Source: Mytilus trossulus
Taxonomy: Eukaryota > Mollusca > Bivalvia > Mytilida > Mytilidae
NCBI RefSeq assembly: GCF_036588685.1
Contig: NC_086374.1
Coordinates: forward strand, 38,184,886-38,248,885
DNA length: 64,000 bases
Reading direction: 5' to 3'
The notes under the pieces were generated by a model. It did no database searches, had not been told where the DNA came from, and saw only the letters and a list, made by a program, of their open reading frames with translations. Shown one piece after another: positions 46,845-60,800 of this stretch. Within the stretch, counting starts at the first letter, position 1; the number at the start of each line of letters is the position of its first letter. Made by a program: the position numbers and the translations under genes.

Positions 46845-47877
46845 ACTTGACGCCATCGTTTGTTCTCTCTCTGTTATAATATGTCTTGACAAGCTATTTC
46901 TGTATTTTTTTGGTTATAGATTGCTTATTGTTAACTTTATGGTTAGTGACCAAATATCATTGTACAATTGAGACATATTTTAGTAGAATGATATACATAC
47001 AAGATACATTTAATTCATCTTTTTTTGTCGATATCATTATTTTTTGTTTTAATTTCGTATATATATTTTTCGTGGTATTGCCCAAGTCTGCATATGTGCC
47101 TTTAGAAATTTAGTACTTTGTTGAATATTTATATTCTTGATTTTTCTAATAATCTAATAATAAATAAATCCACAGAACAAGATCTGTTTACAGCTGTTAT
47201 CAGTATGATCATTCGTGGATTGTGTTTATATTTAAAAAAAAAAAAAAAAAGAGAGGTCATAATAGCAAATACCGTTTAAAAATTTCTATTTGGCAAATCT
47301 TGCATTTAATAGTACATTATAAAATGAGTTGGAATATGTTTCTAAGAAAATCTTATAACACTTATGTGCATTTGTGAGAATTGTATTATCTAAATAATTG
47401 TATGCAGTTTGTCTTTGGTTCTGATGCGTTAAAAGCGATTTGATCAGCTTCTCAGTTTTTATTAGTAAGCTCAAGCGACGGACAGTATTGCATATTATAC
47501 TTTTAAATACATATCTAAATGGATTGTAACACTTGCACTTTCTTATGAATCAAAGATAAGAAACCACAACAGTCCATTAGTTCATAAGAAGCTTCGAATG
47601 AATGTTATGCTCTAAATATGGGTACTGAATCTATAGACATTATCAATTTTTATCCGTTTGATCAATTATTTGAATTTTTAGTACTAGTGTTATTATGTTG
47701 AATTTTTAAAACAAATTATATGAAAACGTCACACGTAAATAAATAACCATATTAAAACAAACAAGACAACTAAAATGTTTATATATACAAAATAGTCCAA
47801 AGTTTACACAGAAGGAAACGTGTTTTGCCTTTGTGCTGTTTGTCCATTAAAATGATGTGATGGTTTGGGTTGTTTCT
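46845..47877. other. Convergent intergenic region between the A20-finger and chitin synthase genes
   Basis: The two genes point toward each other, so this holds both 3' flanks. It is AT-rich with a poly-A run near 47234. No exon is supported. Confidence 0.5.
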
Positions 47878-48813
47878 TTATATAAAACACAATCTGCTGT
47901 CAGATTTACTTGCGATGGAAACGGGATTTTGTATGGTTTGAAATTTTTTTTTTTTATTGAGTTTTTTGTATAACGTACGATCTAAGGTACCGACTGCACC
48001 ACTTAAATTGTCATTAACGGGTTCATCCAAATTTGATACGGACGTCTCACGGCGAAATGTTCTCTTAAGATTATCACCTGTCGTTTGATTTTCTAAGCCT
48101 CTAACTTTGTGTTTGAGGTCTCGATCATTCTGAATTTCGTTTATCATATCGTGGAAAACAGGTTTATTTGATCCAAACTTTTTTGCTTGTTCCCAATCAG
48201 TCTGTAACATTGGTGGATGATTTTTACGGTATCGCAGCACGTTGCCCTTTGGAAGAGGTTTCGTCCCTTCGTCATATTTTCGCCTGGAAATAGCTATCAT
48301 ATTTCGTACTGTCTGTTTGAAATTAGGCTTAGACATAGTGCTTCTCAAAATATTGGGAAAACTATCCTTGTTGGCCATTGTTTCTCTGAACGATATTCCA
48401 AGCCCAGGTTTCCTTGTTCCACCAATATTACCCTTTACGCCTATGACAGCGTTATTGACAATTGTGTCAGATAGTTCTTTTTCTAATTTGGCGTCTTCTT
48501 CATCGTCATCATCATCTTCATCACCTGAATAGTCTGGCATTGGTTCTCCAACTACATCTGTATAAAACCGTACCAACTCTTTGGCATTAAGCTTTTCTGT
48601 ATTTTCTTCCTCCATATTTCCATAGCTTTGTTTTTTTCCGCATTTGAATGGATTAGGTATCTCCGTAATGGCTATAAGATGCATGAGCGTTCCCAATCTA
48701 TGAAAAATCATTCCTATAAACTGGATCAGGAGAATCAGAACAAAAAATATTATAAACATTAAACCAAGTGCGTCGATCTTTATCACATCGTCATCTACAT
48801 TCTCTGCTCCTGA
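47878..48813 (-). CDS. CHS: Chitin synthase last exon: membrane span and cytosolic tail
   Basis: Begins after a CTCTTTTTCAG acceptor with SGAENVDDDVIKIDALG, then a strongly hydrophobic span (LMFIIFFVLILLIQFIGMIF) and HRLGTLMHLIA, typical of the last membrane pass of the enzyme. About 270 residues of charged tail follow, with an acidic run (DEDDDDDEED) and many lysines and arginines. Stop at 47878-47880. Confidence 0.9.
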   Translation of the reverse strand, partial: SGAENVDDDVIKIDALGLMFIIFFVLILLIQFIGMIFHRLGTLMHLIAITEIPNPFKCGKKQSYGNMEEENTEKLNAKELVRFYTDVVGEPMPDYSGDEDDDDDEEDAKLEKELSDTIVNNAVIGVKGNIGGTRKPGLGISFRETMANKDSFPNILRSTMSKPNFKQTVRNMIAISRRKYDEGTKPLPKGNVLRYRKNHPPMLQTDWEQAKKFGSNKPVFHDMINEIQNDRDLKHKVRGLENQTTGDNLKRTFRRETSVSNLDEPVNDNLSGAVGTLDRTLYKKLNKKKKFQTIQNPVSIASKSDSRLCFI

Positions 48814-51800
48814 CTGAAAAAGAGAGGAACGATCACATATTTGAATACGTCAAATAGTAAGGATTACTAGAAAACACCCGCGAAAGTTTGTATCAAGCCC
48901 TTTTAAAGCTTAATATACGGTATGTTTTTTAATCGTTGTTCAAGGCTATGCAGTGATTTCTTTTTTCCACCTTATTTGAACCCTGGGTGGTATTTTTCTC
49001 ATTGGCAATATTGCAACATTATTTTGATATATAAATTTATGAATAAATTTTACCAATAAAAAACAATATATTACAATGTATTGTTATGCTTTATCTATAA
49101 ATGAACGTTCACATTTATTTATTTAATCTAAAAAACAAACCAGAGTTTAAATGAAGTGGATGTAAGGAATTATAACAAACTGTTGGGCTTTCAACATTTA
49201 GAAGAAAAAAAAATATAGCTTTAAAGGAAGGAAGCAATATTTTATGATCAATATCTAAATACACATACTGCTGTCGGAAACTCAATTACTGCAGGTTTTC
49301 TAAGTTGAAACATAAAATTGATAGATATCCATATAAGGTTGATAAACGCAAAGCCTGCCACAACTTCATTACGTAATTCAGCAAGAGCCTGTTTCATCGT
49401 TTCTTGCTCTTTTTTGTTTGCATCTAACGGTTTCAAATACCTGTAAAATAAAGATTTGTTATGTCTTTATAAAAAGTATAATCACAATAATACTGAACTC
49501 TGAGGAAAATCAAATAGGAAAGACCCTAATCACATGGCAAAATCAAACGACAAAACACAACAAAAAACGAATGAACAACAACTGCCATATTCCTGACTTG
49601 GTTCAGGCATTTTCAAATGTAGAAAATGGTGGATTGAACCTGGTTTTATAGCGCTAAACCTCTCACTTGTACGACAGTTGTATCAAATGTTATACGTGCT
49701 TATAGGCTTGAAAGTCATAGTACATACAATGATTAAAATGATTGACAAAATACGTGCTTTTATGGTGTATCTGTAAACTTTCAGTGTTTTATCTATAACG
49801 AAGAGAGATAGCGTCAGCAAAACTCCGTAAACTGGAACCACAACCTTAAAATCCGGATGCATTAATTTTCAAAGTACTTGTAAAATTGTCAACGACATTT
49901 ATATAGGCTTATAAAATATCAAAATATAAAATAAAAGTGAAAGCGGACACTGACATATATATATATGTTTTTAGACCCTTCTACAACGAAATTTGTTTGA
50001 CATGCACACGTATAAAAATTGCGGTTTTTATCCAACGCAGTCATAGGTTTGAACGTAGTTTTCAATTTAGACTCGTTTATATTTTTTGTTTGGGCATGTA
50101 TCATATTTTCCCTCCGGTTTATATGATCCGTTCATCCTATATATTGACTCTTAAAATTCAAGAGTTAATCTAAAAATGAGGGTACTTTCTCTAAAAATGA
50201 GGGTACTTTTTATATGGCCTTCCAAATACCGTTTCGATCCCTAACATCACTGAAGAGACATTTATTGTCGAAATCCGGATATGGTGTACTAAAGAAATAT
50301 TGACACCGAATGTTTGTGGCACAACATCCTGTCCACAAGTTAACAAAAAAAAAAAAAAATTTCTTTCTGTGACGTATTAAATTTATATGAGAATCCATTT
50401 TGTTACATCTTGTGATCAATTTTATTTGGCAATCGCCAATGGCAGTCAGCAGGGTTAAAGAACATCAGTTGTTCGACCTGTTAGTCAAATGCGTTTTGTT
50501 TAAATATACTTTTTCACTCTTTTGGTCTTTTGGAAAATGTTGTTTGTGCTGTTTTTAGACCCTTCTACAACGAAATTTGTTTGACATGCACACGTATAAA
50601 AATTGCGGTTTTTATCCAACGCAGTCATAGGTTTGAACGTAGTTTTCAATTTAGACTCGTTTATATTTTTTGTTTGGGCATGTATCATATTTTCCCTCCG
50701 GTTTATATGATCCGTTCATCCTATATATTGACTCTTAAAATTCAAGAGTTAATCTAAAAATGAGGGTACTTTCTCTAAAAATAAGGGTACTTTTTATATG
50801 GCCTTCCAAATACCGTTTCGATCCCTAACATCACTGAAGAGACATTTATTGTCGAAATCCGGATATGGTGTACTAAAGAAATATTGACACCGAATGTTTG
50901 TGGCACAACATCCTGTCCACAAGTTAACAAAAAAAAAAAAATTTTCTTTCTGTGACGTATTAAATTTATATGAGAATCCATTTTGTTACATCTTGTGATC
51001 AATTTTATTTGGCAATCGCCAATGGCAGTCAGCAGGGTTAAAGAACATCAGTTGTTCGACCTGTTAGTCAAATGCGTTTTGTTTAAATATACTTTTTCAC
51101 TCTTTTGGTCTTTTGGAAAATGTTGTTTGTGCTGTTTTTAGACCCTTCTACAACGAAATTTGTTTGACATGCACACGTATAAAAATTGCGGTTTTTATCC
51201 AACGCAGTCATAGGTTTGAACGTAGTTTTCAATTTAGACTCGTTTATATTTTTTGTTTGGGCATGTATCATATTTTCCCTCCGGTTTATATGATCCGTTC
51301 ATCCTATATATTGACTCTTAAAATTCAAGAGTTAATCTAAAAATGAGGGTACTTTCTCTAAAAATGAGGGTACTTTTTATATGGCCTTCCAAATACCGTT
51401 TCGATCCCTAACATCACTGAAGAGACATTTATTGTCGAAATCCGGATATGGTGTACTAAAGAAATATTGACACCGAATGTTTGTGGCACAACATCCTGTC
51501 CACAAGTTAACAAAAAAAAAAAAAAAAATTTTTCTTTCTGTGACGTATTAAATTTATATGAGAATCCATTTTGTTACATCTTGTGATCAATTTTATTTGG
51601 CAATCGCCAATGGCAGTCAGCAGGGTTAAAGAACATCAGTTGTTCGACCTGTTAGTCAAATGCGTTTTGTTTAAATATACTTTTTCACTCTTTTGGTCTT
51701 TTGGAAAATGTTGTTTGTGCTGTTTTTAGACCCTTCTACAACGAAATTTGTTTGACATGCACACGTATAAAAATTGCGGTTTTTATCCAACGCAGTCATA

Positions 51801-54800
51801 GGTTTGAACGTAGTTTTCAATTTAGACTCGTTTATATTTTTTGTTTGGGCATGTATCATATTTTCCCTCCGGTTTATATGATCCGTTCATCCTATATATT
51901 GACTCTTAAAATTCAAGAGTTAATCTAAAAATGAGGGTACTTTCTCTAAAAATGAGGGTACTTTTTATATGGCCTTCCAAATACCGTTTCGATCCCTAAC
52001 ATCACTGAAGAGACATTTATTGTCGAAATCCGGATATGGTGTACTAAAGAAATATTGACACCGAATGTTTGTGGCACAACATCCTGTCCACAAGTTAACA
52101 AAAAAAAAAAAAAATTTCTTTCTGTGACGTATTAAATTTATATGAGAGTCCATTTTGTTACATCTTGTGATCAATTTTATTTGGCAATCGCCAATGGCAG
52201 TCAGCAGGGTTAAAGAACATCAGTTGTTCGACCTGTTAGTCAAATGCGTTTTGTTTAAATATACTTTTTCACTCTTTTGGTCTTTTGGAAAATGTTGTTT
52301 GTGCTGTTTTTAGACCCTTCTACAACGAAATTTGTTTGACATGCACACGTATAAAAATTGCGGTTTTTATCCAACGCAGTCATAGGTTTGAACGTAGTTT
52401 TCAATTTAGACTCGTTTATATTTTTTGTTTGGGCATGTATCATATTTTCCCTCCGGTTTATATGATCCGTTCATCCTATATATTGACTCTTAAAATTCAA
52501 GAGTTAATCTAAAAATGAGGGTACTTTCTCTAAAAATGAGGGTACTTTTTATATGGCCTTCCAAATACCGTTTCGATCCCTAACATCACTGAAGAGACAT
52601 TTATTGTCGAAATCCGGATATGGTGTACTAAAGAAATATTGACACCGAATGTTTGTGGCACAACATCCTGTCCACAAGTTAACAAAAAAAAAAAAAATTC
52701 TTTCTGTGACGTATTAAATTTATATGAGAATCCATTTTGTTACATCTTGTGATCAATTTTATTTGGCAATCGCCAATGGCAGTCAGCAGGGTTAAAGAAC
52801 ATCAGTTGTTCGACCTGTTAGTCAAATGCGTTTTGTTTAAATATACTTTTTCACTCTTTTGGTCTTTTGGAAAATGTTGTTTGTGCTGTTTTTAGACCCT
52901 TCTACAACGAAATTTGTTTGACATGCACACGTATAAAAATTGCGGTTTTTATCCAACGCAGTCATAGGTTTGAACGTAGTTTTCAATTTAGACTCGTTTA
53001 TATTTTTTGTTTGGGCATGTATCATATTTTCCCTCCGGTTTATATGATCCGTTCATCCTATATATTGACTCTTAAAATTCAAGAGTTAATCTAAAAATGA
53101 GGGTACTTTCTCTAAAAATGAGGGTACTTTTTATATGGCCTTCCAAATACCGTTTCGATCCCTAACATCACTGAAGAGACATTTATTGTCGAAATCCGGA
53201 TATGGTGTACTAAAGAAATATTGACACCGAATGTTTGTGGCACAACATCCTGTCCACAAGTTAACAAAAAAAAAAAAAAATTTCTTTCTGTGACGTATTA
53301 AATTTATATGAGAGTCCATTTTGTTACATCTTGTGATCAATTTTATTTGGCAATCGCCAATGGCAGTCAGCAGGGTTAAAGAACATCAGTTGTTCGACCT
53401 GTTAGTCAAATGCGTTTTGTTTAAATATACTTTTTCACTCTTTTGGTCTTTTGGAAAATGTTGTTTGTGCTGTTTTTAGACCCTTCTACAACGAAATTTG
53501 TTTGACATGCACACGTATAAAAATTGCGGTTTTTATCCAACGCAGTCATAGGTTTGAACGTAGTTTTCAATTTAGACTCGTTTATATTTTTTGTTTGGGC
53601 ATGTATCATATTTTCCCTCCGGTTTATATGATCCGTTCATCCTATATATTGACTCTTAAAATTCAAGAGTTAATCTAAAAATGAGGGTACTTTCTCTAAA
53701 AATGAGGGTACTTTTTATATGGCCTTCCAAATACCGTTTCGATCCCTAACATCACTGAAGAGACATTTATTGTCGAAATCCGGATATGGTGTACTAAAGA
53801 AATATTGACACCGAATGTTTGTGGCACAACATCCTGTCCACAAGTTAACAAAAAAAAAAAAAATTCTTTCTGTGACGTATTAAATTTATATGAGAATCCA
53901 TTTTGTTACATCTTGTGATCAATTTTATTTGGCAATCGCCAATGGCAGTCAGCAGGGTTAAAGAACATCAGTTGTTCGACCTGTTAGTCAAATGCGTTTT
54001 GTTTAAATATACTTTTTCACTCTTTTGGTCTTTTGGAAAATGTTGTTTGTGCTGTTTTTAGACCCTTCTACAACGAAATTTGTTTGACATGCACACGTAT
54101 AAAAATTGCGGTTTTTATCCAACGCAGTCATAGGTTTGAACGTAGTTTTCAATTTAGACTCGTTTATATTTTTTGTTTGGGCATGTATCATATTTTCCCT
54201 CCGGTTTATATGATCCGTTCATCCTATATATTGACTCTTAAAATTCAAGAGTTAATCTAAAAATGAGGGTACTTTCTCTAAAAATGAGGGTACTTTTTAT
54301 ATGGCCTTCCAAATACCGTTTCGATCCCTAACATCACTGAAGAGACATTTATTGTCGAAATCCGGATATGGTGTACTAAAGAAATATTGACACCGAATGT
54401 TTGTGGCACAACATCCTGTCCACAAGTTAACAAAAAAACATTTTTTTTTTCTTTCTGTGACGTATTAAATTTATATGAGAATCCATTTTGTTACATCTTG
54501 TGATCAATTTTATTTGGCAATCGCCAATGGCAGTCAGCAGGGTTAAAGAACATCAGTTGTTCGACCTGTTAGTCAAATGCGTTTTGTTTAAATATACTTT
54601 TTCACTCTTTTGGTCTTTTGGAAAATGTTGTTTGTGCTGTTTTTAGACCCTTCTACAACGAAATTTGTTTGACATGCACACGTATAAAAATTGCGGTTTT
54701 TATCCAACGCAGTCATAGGTTTGAACGTAGTTTTCAATTTAGACTCGTTTATATTTTTTGTTTGGGCATGTATCATATTTTCCCTCCGGTTTATATGATC

Positions 54801-57800
54801 CGTTCATCCTATATATTGACTCTTAAAATTCAAGAGTTAATCTAAAAATGAGGGTACTTTCTCTAAAAATGAGGGTACTTTTTATATGGCCTTCCAAATA
54901 CCGTTTCGATCCCTAACATCACTGAAGAGACATTTATTGTCGAAATCCGGATATGGTGTACTAAAGAAATATTGACACCGAATGTTTGTGGCACAACATC
55001 CTGTCCACAAGTTAACAAAAAAATTTTTTCTTTCTGTGACGTATTAAATTTATATGAGAATCCATTTTGTTACATCTTGTGATCAATTTTATTTGGCAAT
55101 CGCCAATGGCAGTCAGCAGGGTTAAAGAACATCAGTTGTTCGACCTGTTAGTCAAATGCGTTTTGTTTAAATATACTTTTTCACTCTTTTGGTCTTTTGG
55201 AAAATGTTGTTTGTGCTGTTTTTAGACCCTTCTACAACGAAATTTGTTTGACATGCACACGTATAAAAATTGCGGTTTTTATCCAACGCAGTCATAGGTT
55301 TGAACGTAGTTTTCAATTTAGACTCGTTTATATTTTTTGTTTGGGCATGTATCATATTTTCCCTCCGGTTTATATGATCCGTTCATCCTATATATTGACT
55401 CTTAAAATTCAAGAGTTAATCTAAAAATGAGGGTACTTTCTCTAAAAATGAGGGTACTTTTTATATGGCCTTCCAAATACCGTTTCGATCCCTAACATCA
55501 CTGAAGAGACATTTATTGTCGAAATCCGGATATGGTGTACTAAAGAAATATTGACACCGAATGTTTGTGGCACAACATCCTGTCCACAAGTTAACAAAAA
55601 AAAAAAAAAAAAAATTTCTTTCTGTGACGTATTAAATTTATATGAGAATCCATTTTGTTACATCTTGTGATCAATTTTATTTGGCAATCGCCAATGGCAG
55701 TCAGCAGGGTTAAAGAACATCAGTTGTTCGACCTGTTAGTCAAATGCGTTTTGTTTAAATATACTTTTTCACTCTTTTGGTCTTTTGGAAAATGTTGTTT
55801 GTGCTGTTTTTAGACCCTTCTACAACGAAATTTGTTTGACATGCACACGTATAAAAATTGCGGTTTTTATCCAACGCAGTCATAGGTTTGAACGTAGTTT
55901 TCAATTTAGACTCGTTTATATTTTTTGTTTGGGCATGTATCATATTTTCCCTCCGGTTTATATGATCCGTTCATCCTATATATTGACTCTTAAAATTCAA
56001 GAGTTAATCTAAAAATGAGGGTACTTTCTCTAAAAATGAGGGTACTTTTTATATGGCCTTCCAAATACCGTTTCGATCCCTAACATCACTGAAGAGACAT
56101 TTATTGTCGAAATCCGGATATGGTGTACTAAAGAAATATTGACACTGTCAGCAGGGTTAAAGAACATCAGTTGTTCGACCTGTTAGTCAAATGCGTTTTG
56201 TTTAAATATACTTTTTCACTCTTTTGGTCTTTTGGAAAATGTTGTTTGTGCTGTTTTTAGACCCTTCTACAACGAAATTTGTTTGACATGCACACGTATA
56301 AAAATTGCGGTTTTTATCCAACGCAGTCATAGGTTTGAACGTAGTTTTCAATTTAGACTCGTTTATATATATATATATATATATTTACAACTCGTCTGAA
56401 CATCAACCCAACAATGTTAAATGTATAAATTTGCTCTCGCCGGGATTCGAACCCATGCTACTGATATATATATATATTTCATCTTCATGCCTTATATATC
56501 GTGCACTATCTTACGACGTTAGATTAAAACTGACGACGAAAGGTAGCACCCAGCCACCGAAAGCTCCTTCTTTTTAGAGCCTATGTGGTCGTTTTTTCTA
56601 GATTGTCAGATACAGTACAGGCAATTTGGTGCCACGATATCTCAGTAGCATAAGTTCGAATCCCGGCGATGGAAGAACAAAAAATAAATTGCGAAAGCAA
56701 ATTTACAGCTCTAACATTGTTTGGCTGATGTTAAGACGAATTATATATATATATAATGTATATATATATATGTTGTGTACAAATTGTAATGTTGTACAAG
56801 TTATAATTTGTACAGATTTTTGTACATGTTATCAGTGATTTATGAACCGCTTAACACAAATGATTACATGACACAGTATAATACAGAGCATTGATATAAA
56901 TGACATTACAACAACGCAAAACGACTTACTATGTGTATGAATTCGGTATGAAGAGAAAAATAAAGATAGAGTTTAAACTATTCAGGTGTCCTAATATCCA
57001 TTTTGAGGACAAGGAGAAATGCAGTAAATGTTAGATTGAAGTAGATAAATTTGAATTTAAGACAAAAAACTGATACATTTTAGAAGATACTCTTTTTTAT
57101 CACCTGGTGCAAAAAGGTATGTATGTAAATAATTAAACTTGTACAAAAAACCTGTACAAATTATAATTTGTATAAACTTACATTTTGTACACACCATATA
57201 CATTGATAGAGGATTGCTGTTCACAAGAGTTCCAAATGGTGAAGTTGAAATCATCCCTTCAAAAATTTTACGGACGCTTTCACGAGTTGGTTGACCGTTA
57301 AGGAATAAACCGTTTCACAGATGATATCGGATATGTTCCTTATGTCGTAACTACAATATCCCTCCGTTTTCACGATTGTGACCTACGGAATAAGACTTTT
57401 TACCGGATTTGTAATAATATCAGCACCACGACGGGTGCACCATGTGGAGCAGGATCTACTTACCCTTCCGGAGCACCCGAGGTCACCCCAAGTTTTTGGT
57501 GGAGTTCGTGTTGCTTAGTCTTTAGTTTTCTATGTTTTGTCCTCTGTACTTTAATTTGTCTGTTTGTCTTCTTATTTTTAGTAATGGCGCTGTCAGTTTA
57601 TTTCCAATCTATGAGTTTGACTGTCTCTCTGGTATCTTTCGTCCCTCTTTTGTGGTGTATTTAATTTTATTATTATTTCAAAAATCATTGTGATCATTGT
57701 ATAAAATTTAAAACCCGCAAGGGTCCATAATTGGATTAATAAAGTATTTCTATTTCTATTTCTATTTCTTTGTACTTGTTTGGCCTTATAAATATTTTGA

Positions 57801-60800
57801 TATGAGCGTTACTGATGAGTCTTATGTTAGACGAAACGCGCGTCTGGCGTACTAAATTATAATCCTGTTACCTTTGATAACAACAGCCAAACTAAAGAAC
57901 AAAAAAACAGCCGAAGACCACTTTTGGGTCTTTAATACAGCGAGAAAATTTCGCACTAGGGGGCATGCTTCAGCTGTCCCCTTAACAAAAATATGTAATA
58001 GCTCAGTGATAATGGGCATCATACTAAACTCCTAAATGTATAAAAGAAACTAAAAATTCTAAATCATACAAGACTATCAAAGACTAGATGCTCTTGACGT
58101 GGGACAGACGCAATAATATAGCCGGATTTAATATGTTTTTGAGATCGCAGCCCTCCCTCTGAACCCAATATAAAAACACCACACACACAGAGCAATACGC
58201 ACAGTAAAACTCAGTTTAAAAAGGCCTATGTCCGATGTCAGAATAGGTAACAAAAGAAAGTTTATTTCCGATTCAAAGACCCTAAAAGTGAATCAATATT
58301 TAAGCCAAAATATGCCATCTTTAATGACCTGACAACAGTATCGTAACAACTTGTTGTCTGCTCTTTAACACATTCCCTTTTTCCATTCTCAATTGTTTAT
58401 CCCTTCTTAATAAATCTGTTAAAAGCTTTTGTTAGCTTTTGAGGTGAATGCCAACATTTGTGAGCTTTTTAAAGAATACTTGATAAAAGATTGGATGTGA
58501 AATACCTGAGCGTATAAGACGTCTGCATGTTGAAATATATTAGCGAAAGATGACCTTCAATCGATGATAACATTTACTAAATATTTTGACGTTTGGGTTT
58601 GTGTAATAATTTTTCAGTAATACATAGATTTCTTTCGCTAAAATCTAATACGTTGTTACATACGAATCGTACAAGTTGGGATATGTGAACACCATAAGAT
58701 GGTGACAAGGGAACGTCACAATCTAAAAATGGATAATTAACAACATGGAAATGAAAAATCAACTTTTTTTTATCAGAAACTTTGGTATTAAGCTTTCCGT
58801 TAATGATATAGATATCAAGATCCAGGAAAGAACAGCGTTATTGTTAGTATTAGCTATATTTAAAATTAGTTCAACAGGATAATTTTTTTTATTGTACATA
58901 CTGAAGTCGTCATTATTGAGAGCCAATATATCATCCAAATATCTAAAAGTATTATCGAATTTTTGAATCAGATGATATACGATATACGGAATCTCCAAAG
59001 CGAACATCAATGTTATCTAGTAAAAATTCAAGGGCAGTTATAGTATAAAGCATGTCCAATTGATCGACATACTTTTTTTTGTTACTAAAAAAATGACCTA
59101 AAAGAGTTTGAACATAATTATATATTCGCATTCTAATTTTTTAAATGCCCATTTAAATAGGTGGATGAGTTTTGCTTACTAAGAATATGAGGCAAAGTGG
59201 TATATAATAAAGCAAAATCAAAACTTTGAACAGATTCAAAATCAACAAAATAAGCATGCAATTTTTCAAGTACTGCCAACGAATTTTTGACATTTCAAAA
59301 GTAATTAAGTCCACTATTTTTAAAGGCATCAATTAAACAATTCATTATCAGGTTTTTAAATTGTACCGAGTGTACTAGTAAGTAGATTAGACAATTCAGT
59401 AGTGGAACAATGGCTTGAAGACGAAACAAATCTATATTTGTAATTGTTTTTGCAGCTTCGGAAGCCAGTACATAGTTGGAACATTCATTGTATTTAGTTC
59501 TGCTTGCAAAGAAGTAGCTAAAAGCTTATGTTTGTTACAGATGTCATTTTCCGAAAATGAATTCAGTTGGAATGATGGTGAATTCGTGATTTCCTTTGCA
59601 GGACTTCAATGTAAAACGTCAAACAATGGTATTATTAGCAGCTTTATCAGATGGGACAAAAAGTAATTTGTTGACGAGTTCTTTTAGTTTCTGTTTGATA
59701 CGGGAAATAGGGTTATCATGGTTCTTGTTAAGAGTAAAATGTTGTTTCAAATGTTGAATACGTATATCAAATATGTTCATTACTGAATTAAAAAAGAGTC
59801 CGAAGATTTCTTGTCAGCTTTTTCTCGTTTTATCCATTTCTAGCAGTAAGTTTGGAGTGAGTCGTGGATGATATTACGACACTCATTCCAATTAATAATT
59901 GACGGGGGACGATATTTAGGTTTTTTACATAACAAATAAGATGGAGTTCAGTAATATCAAAATATCCAGGAATTTGTTCTTTAACAGAATGATCATTAAA
60001 ATTACCGACAATATTTACACAATCAAAACATTAATTGACATATTTGATTTTAATAAAAATGTTTTTATGATCTTCAGGGTGATCTTCTCTAGTTTGCATT
60101 TTATCAATTTACATCAAAGAATTTCATTTTCATTATGTTTAATGTACGAGCCTTCCGGACAAGGAAAATCAAGAAGAGCACTTCGGATGCAACAACGTCG
60201 TGAAGTAAAGGCTGTGAGTACTTTTTTTAAAGAATCAAATCACTTCACAGAATGCATTAACGTGACAGAGCTATTACTACTCTTACTCTTGTTATATCAA
60301 TTTTCAAACACCTTAATGTTGCTAACCATAGTTTCTTTCTCCAATTTTTTTTTATCTTATTGACGGGCAGAGAAAGGCGCACATAATAATCGGATTAAAA
60401 TAAAATCCTAATGAGCCTCAAAATGAGGATCTGAACAATGAATACAATTTAAAAAAAACCTTTGCTTCATTTTGGACATGATGCTTTTTTAATACTTTTT
60501 GTGCTGAATCACGGGTGCTTTTTTGAAGAACAATAGAAGATCATTGAAGATGTAAAAACTTTGGCGTTATTAATAGTTTGTTAAGAAATTATTTTTCAGA
60601 ATAATAACCTTTTACTCCCTGAAAACACATCCAATGGGGCCTTTGTGGGTTTCTAAATTTGTGAATATTTTATCATACTTCATACCCCGACAACTCAACC
60701 ACATCTGTGAAAAAATCTCAGTTTAGAAACAACCCATCTTAGAACAACGTTTACAATATGAACAGAAGAATGGAAGAAAATGGATATCAGAAATGAATTG

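Noticed and set aside
48242-48532. Plus-strand open frames opposite the last chitin synthase exon
   Set aside because: They are shadows of the minus-strand coding exon; the serine run mirrors the acidic run of the real protein.
50530-50757. 75-codon frame repeated in nearly every array unit, with a 62-codon frame on the opposite strand
   Set aside because: Repetition follows from the 583-bp unit. The frames lack domains, overlap each other on opposite strands, and would need a promoter per unit. Their conservation equals that of the non-coding part of the unit.
56440-56670. tRNA-like words (GGGATTCGAACCC and its complement) that suggested T-arm sequences
   Set aside because: No matching D-arm, anticodon arm or acceptor stem could be built around either word.
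59941-60363. 140-codon plus-strand frame
   Set aside because: It is antisense to the decayed Penelope-like element at 58480-60360 and has low-complexity hydrophobic content only.
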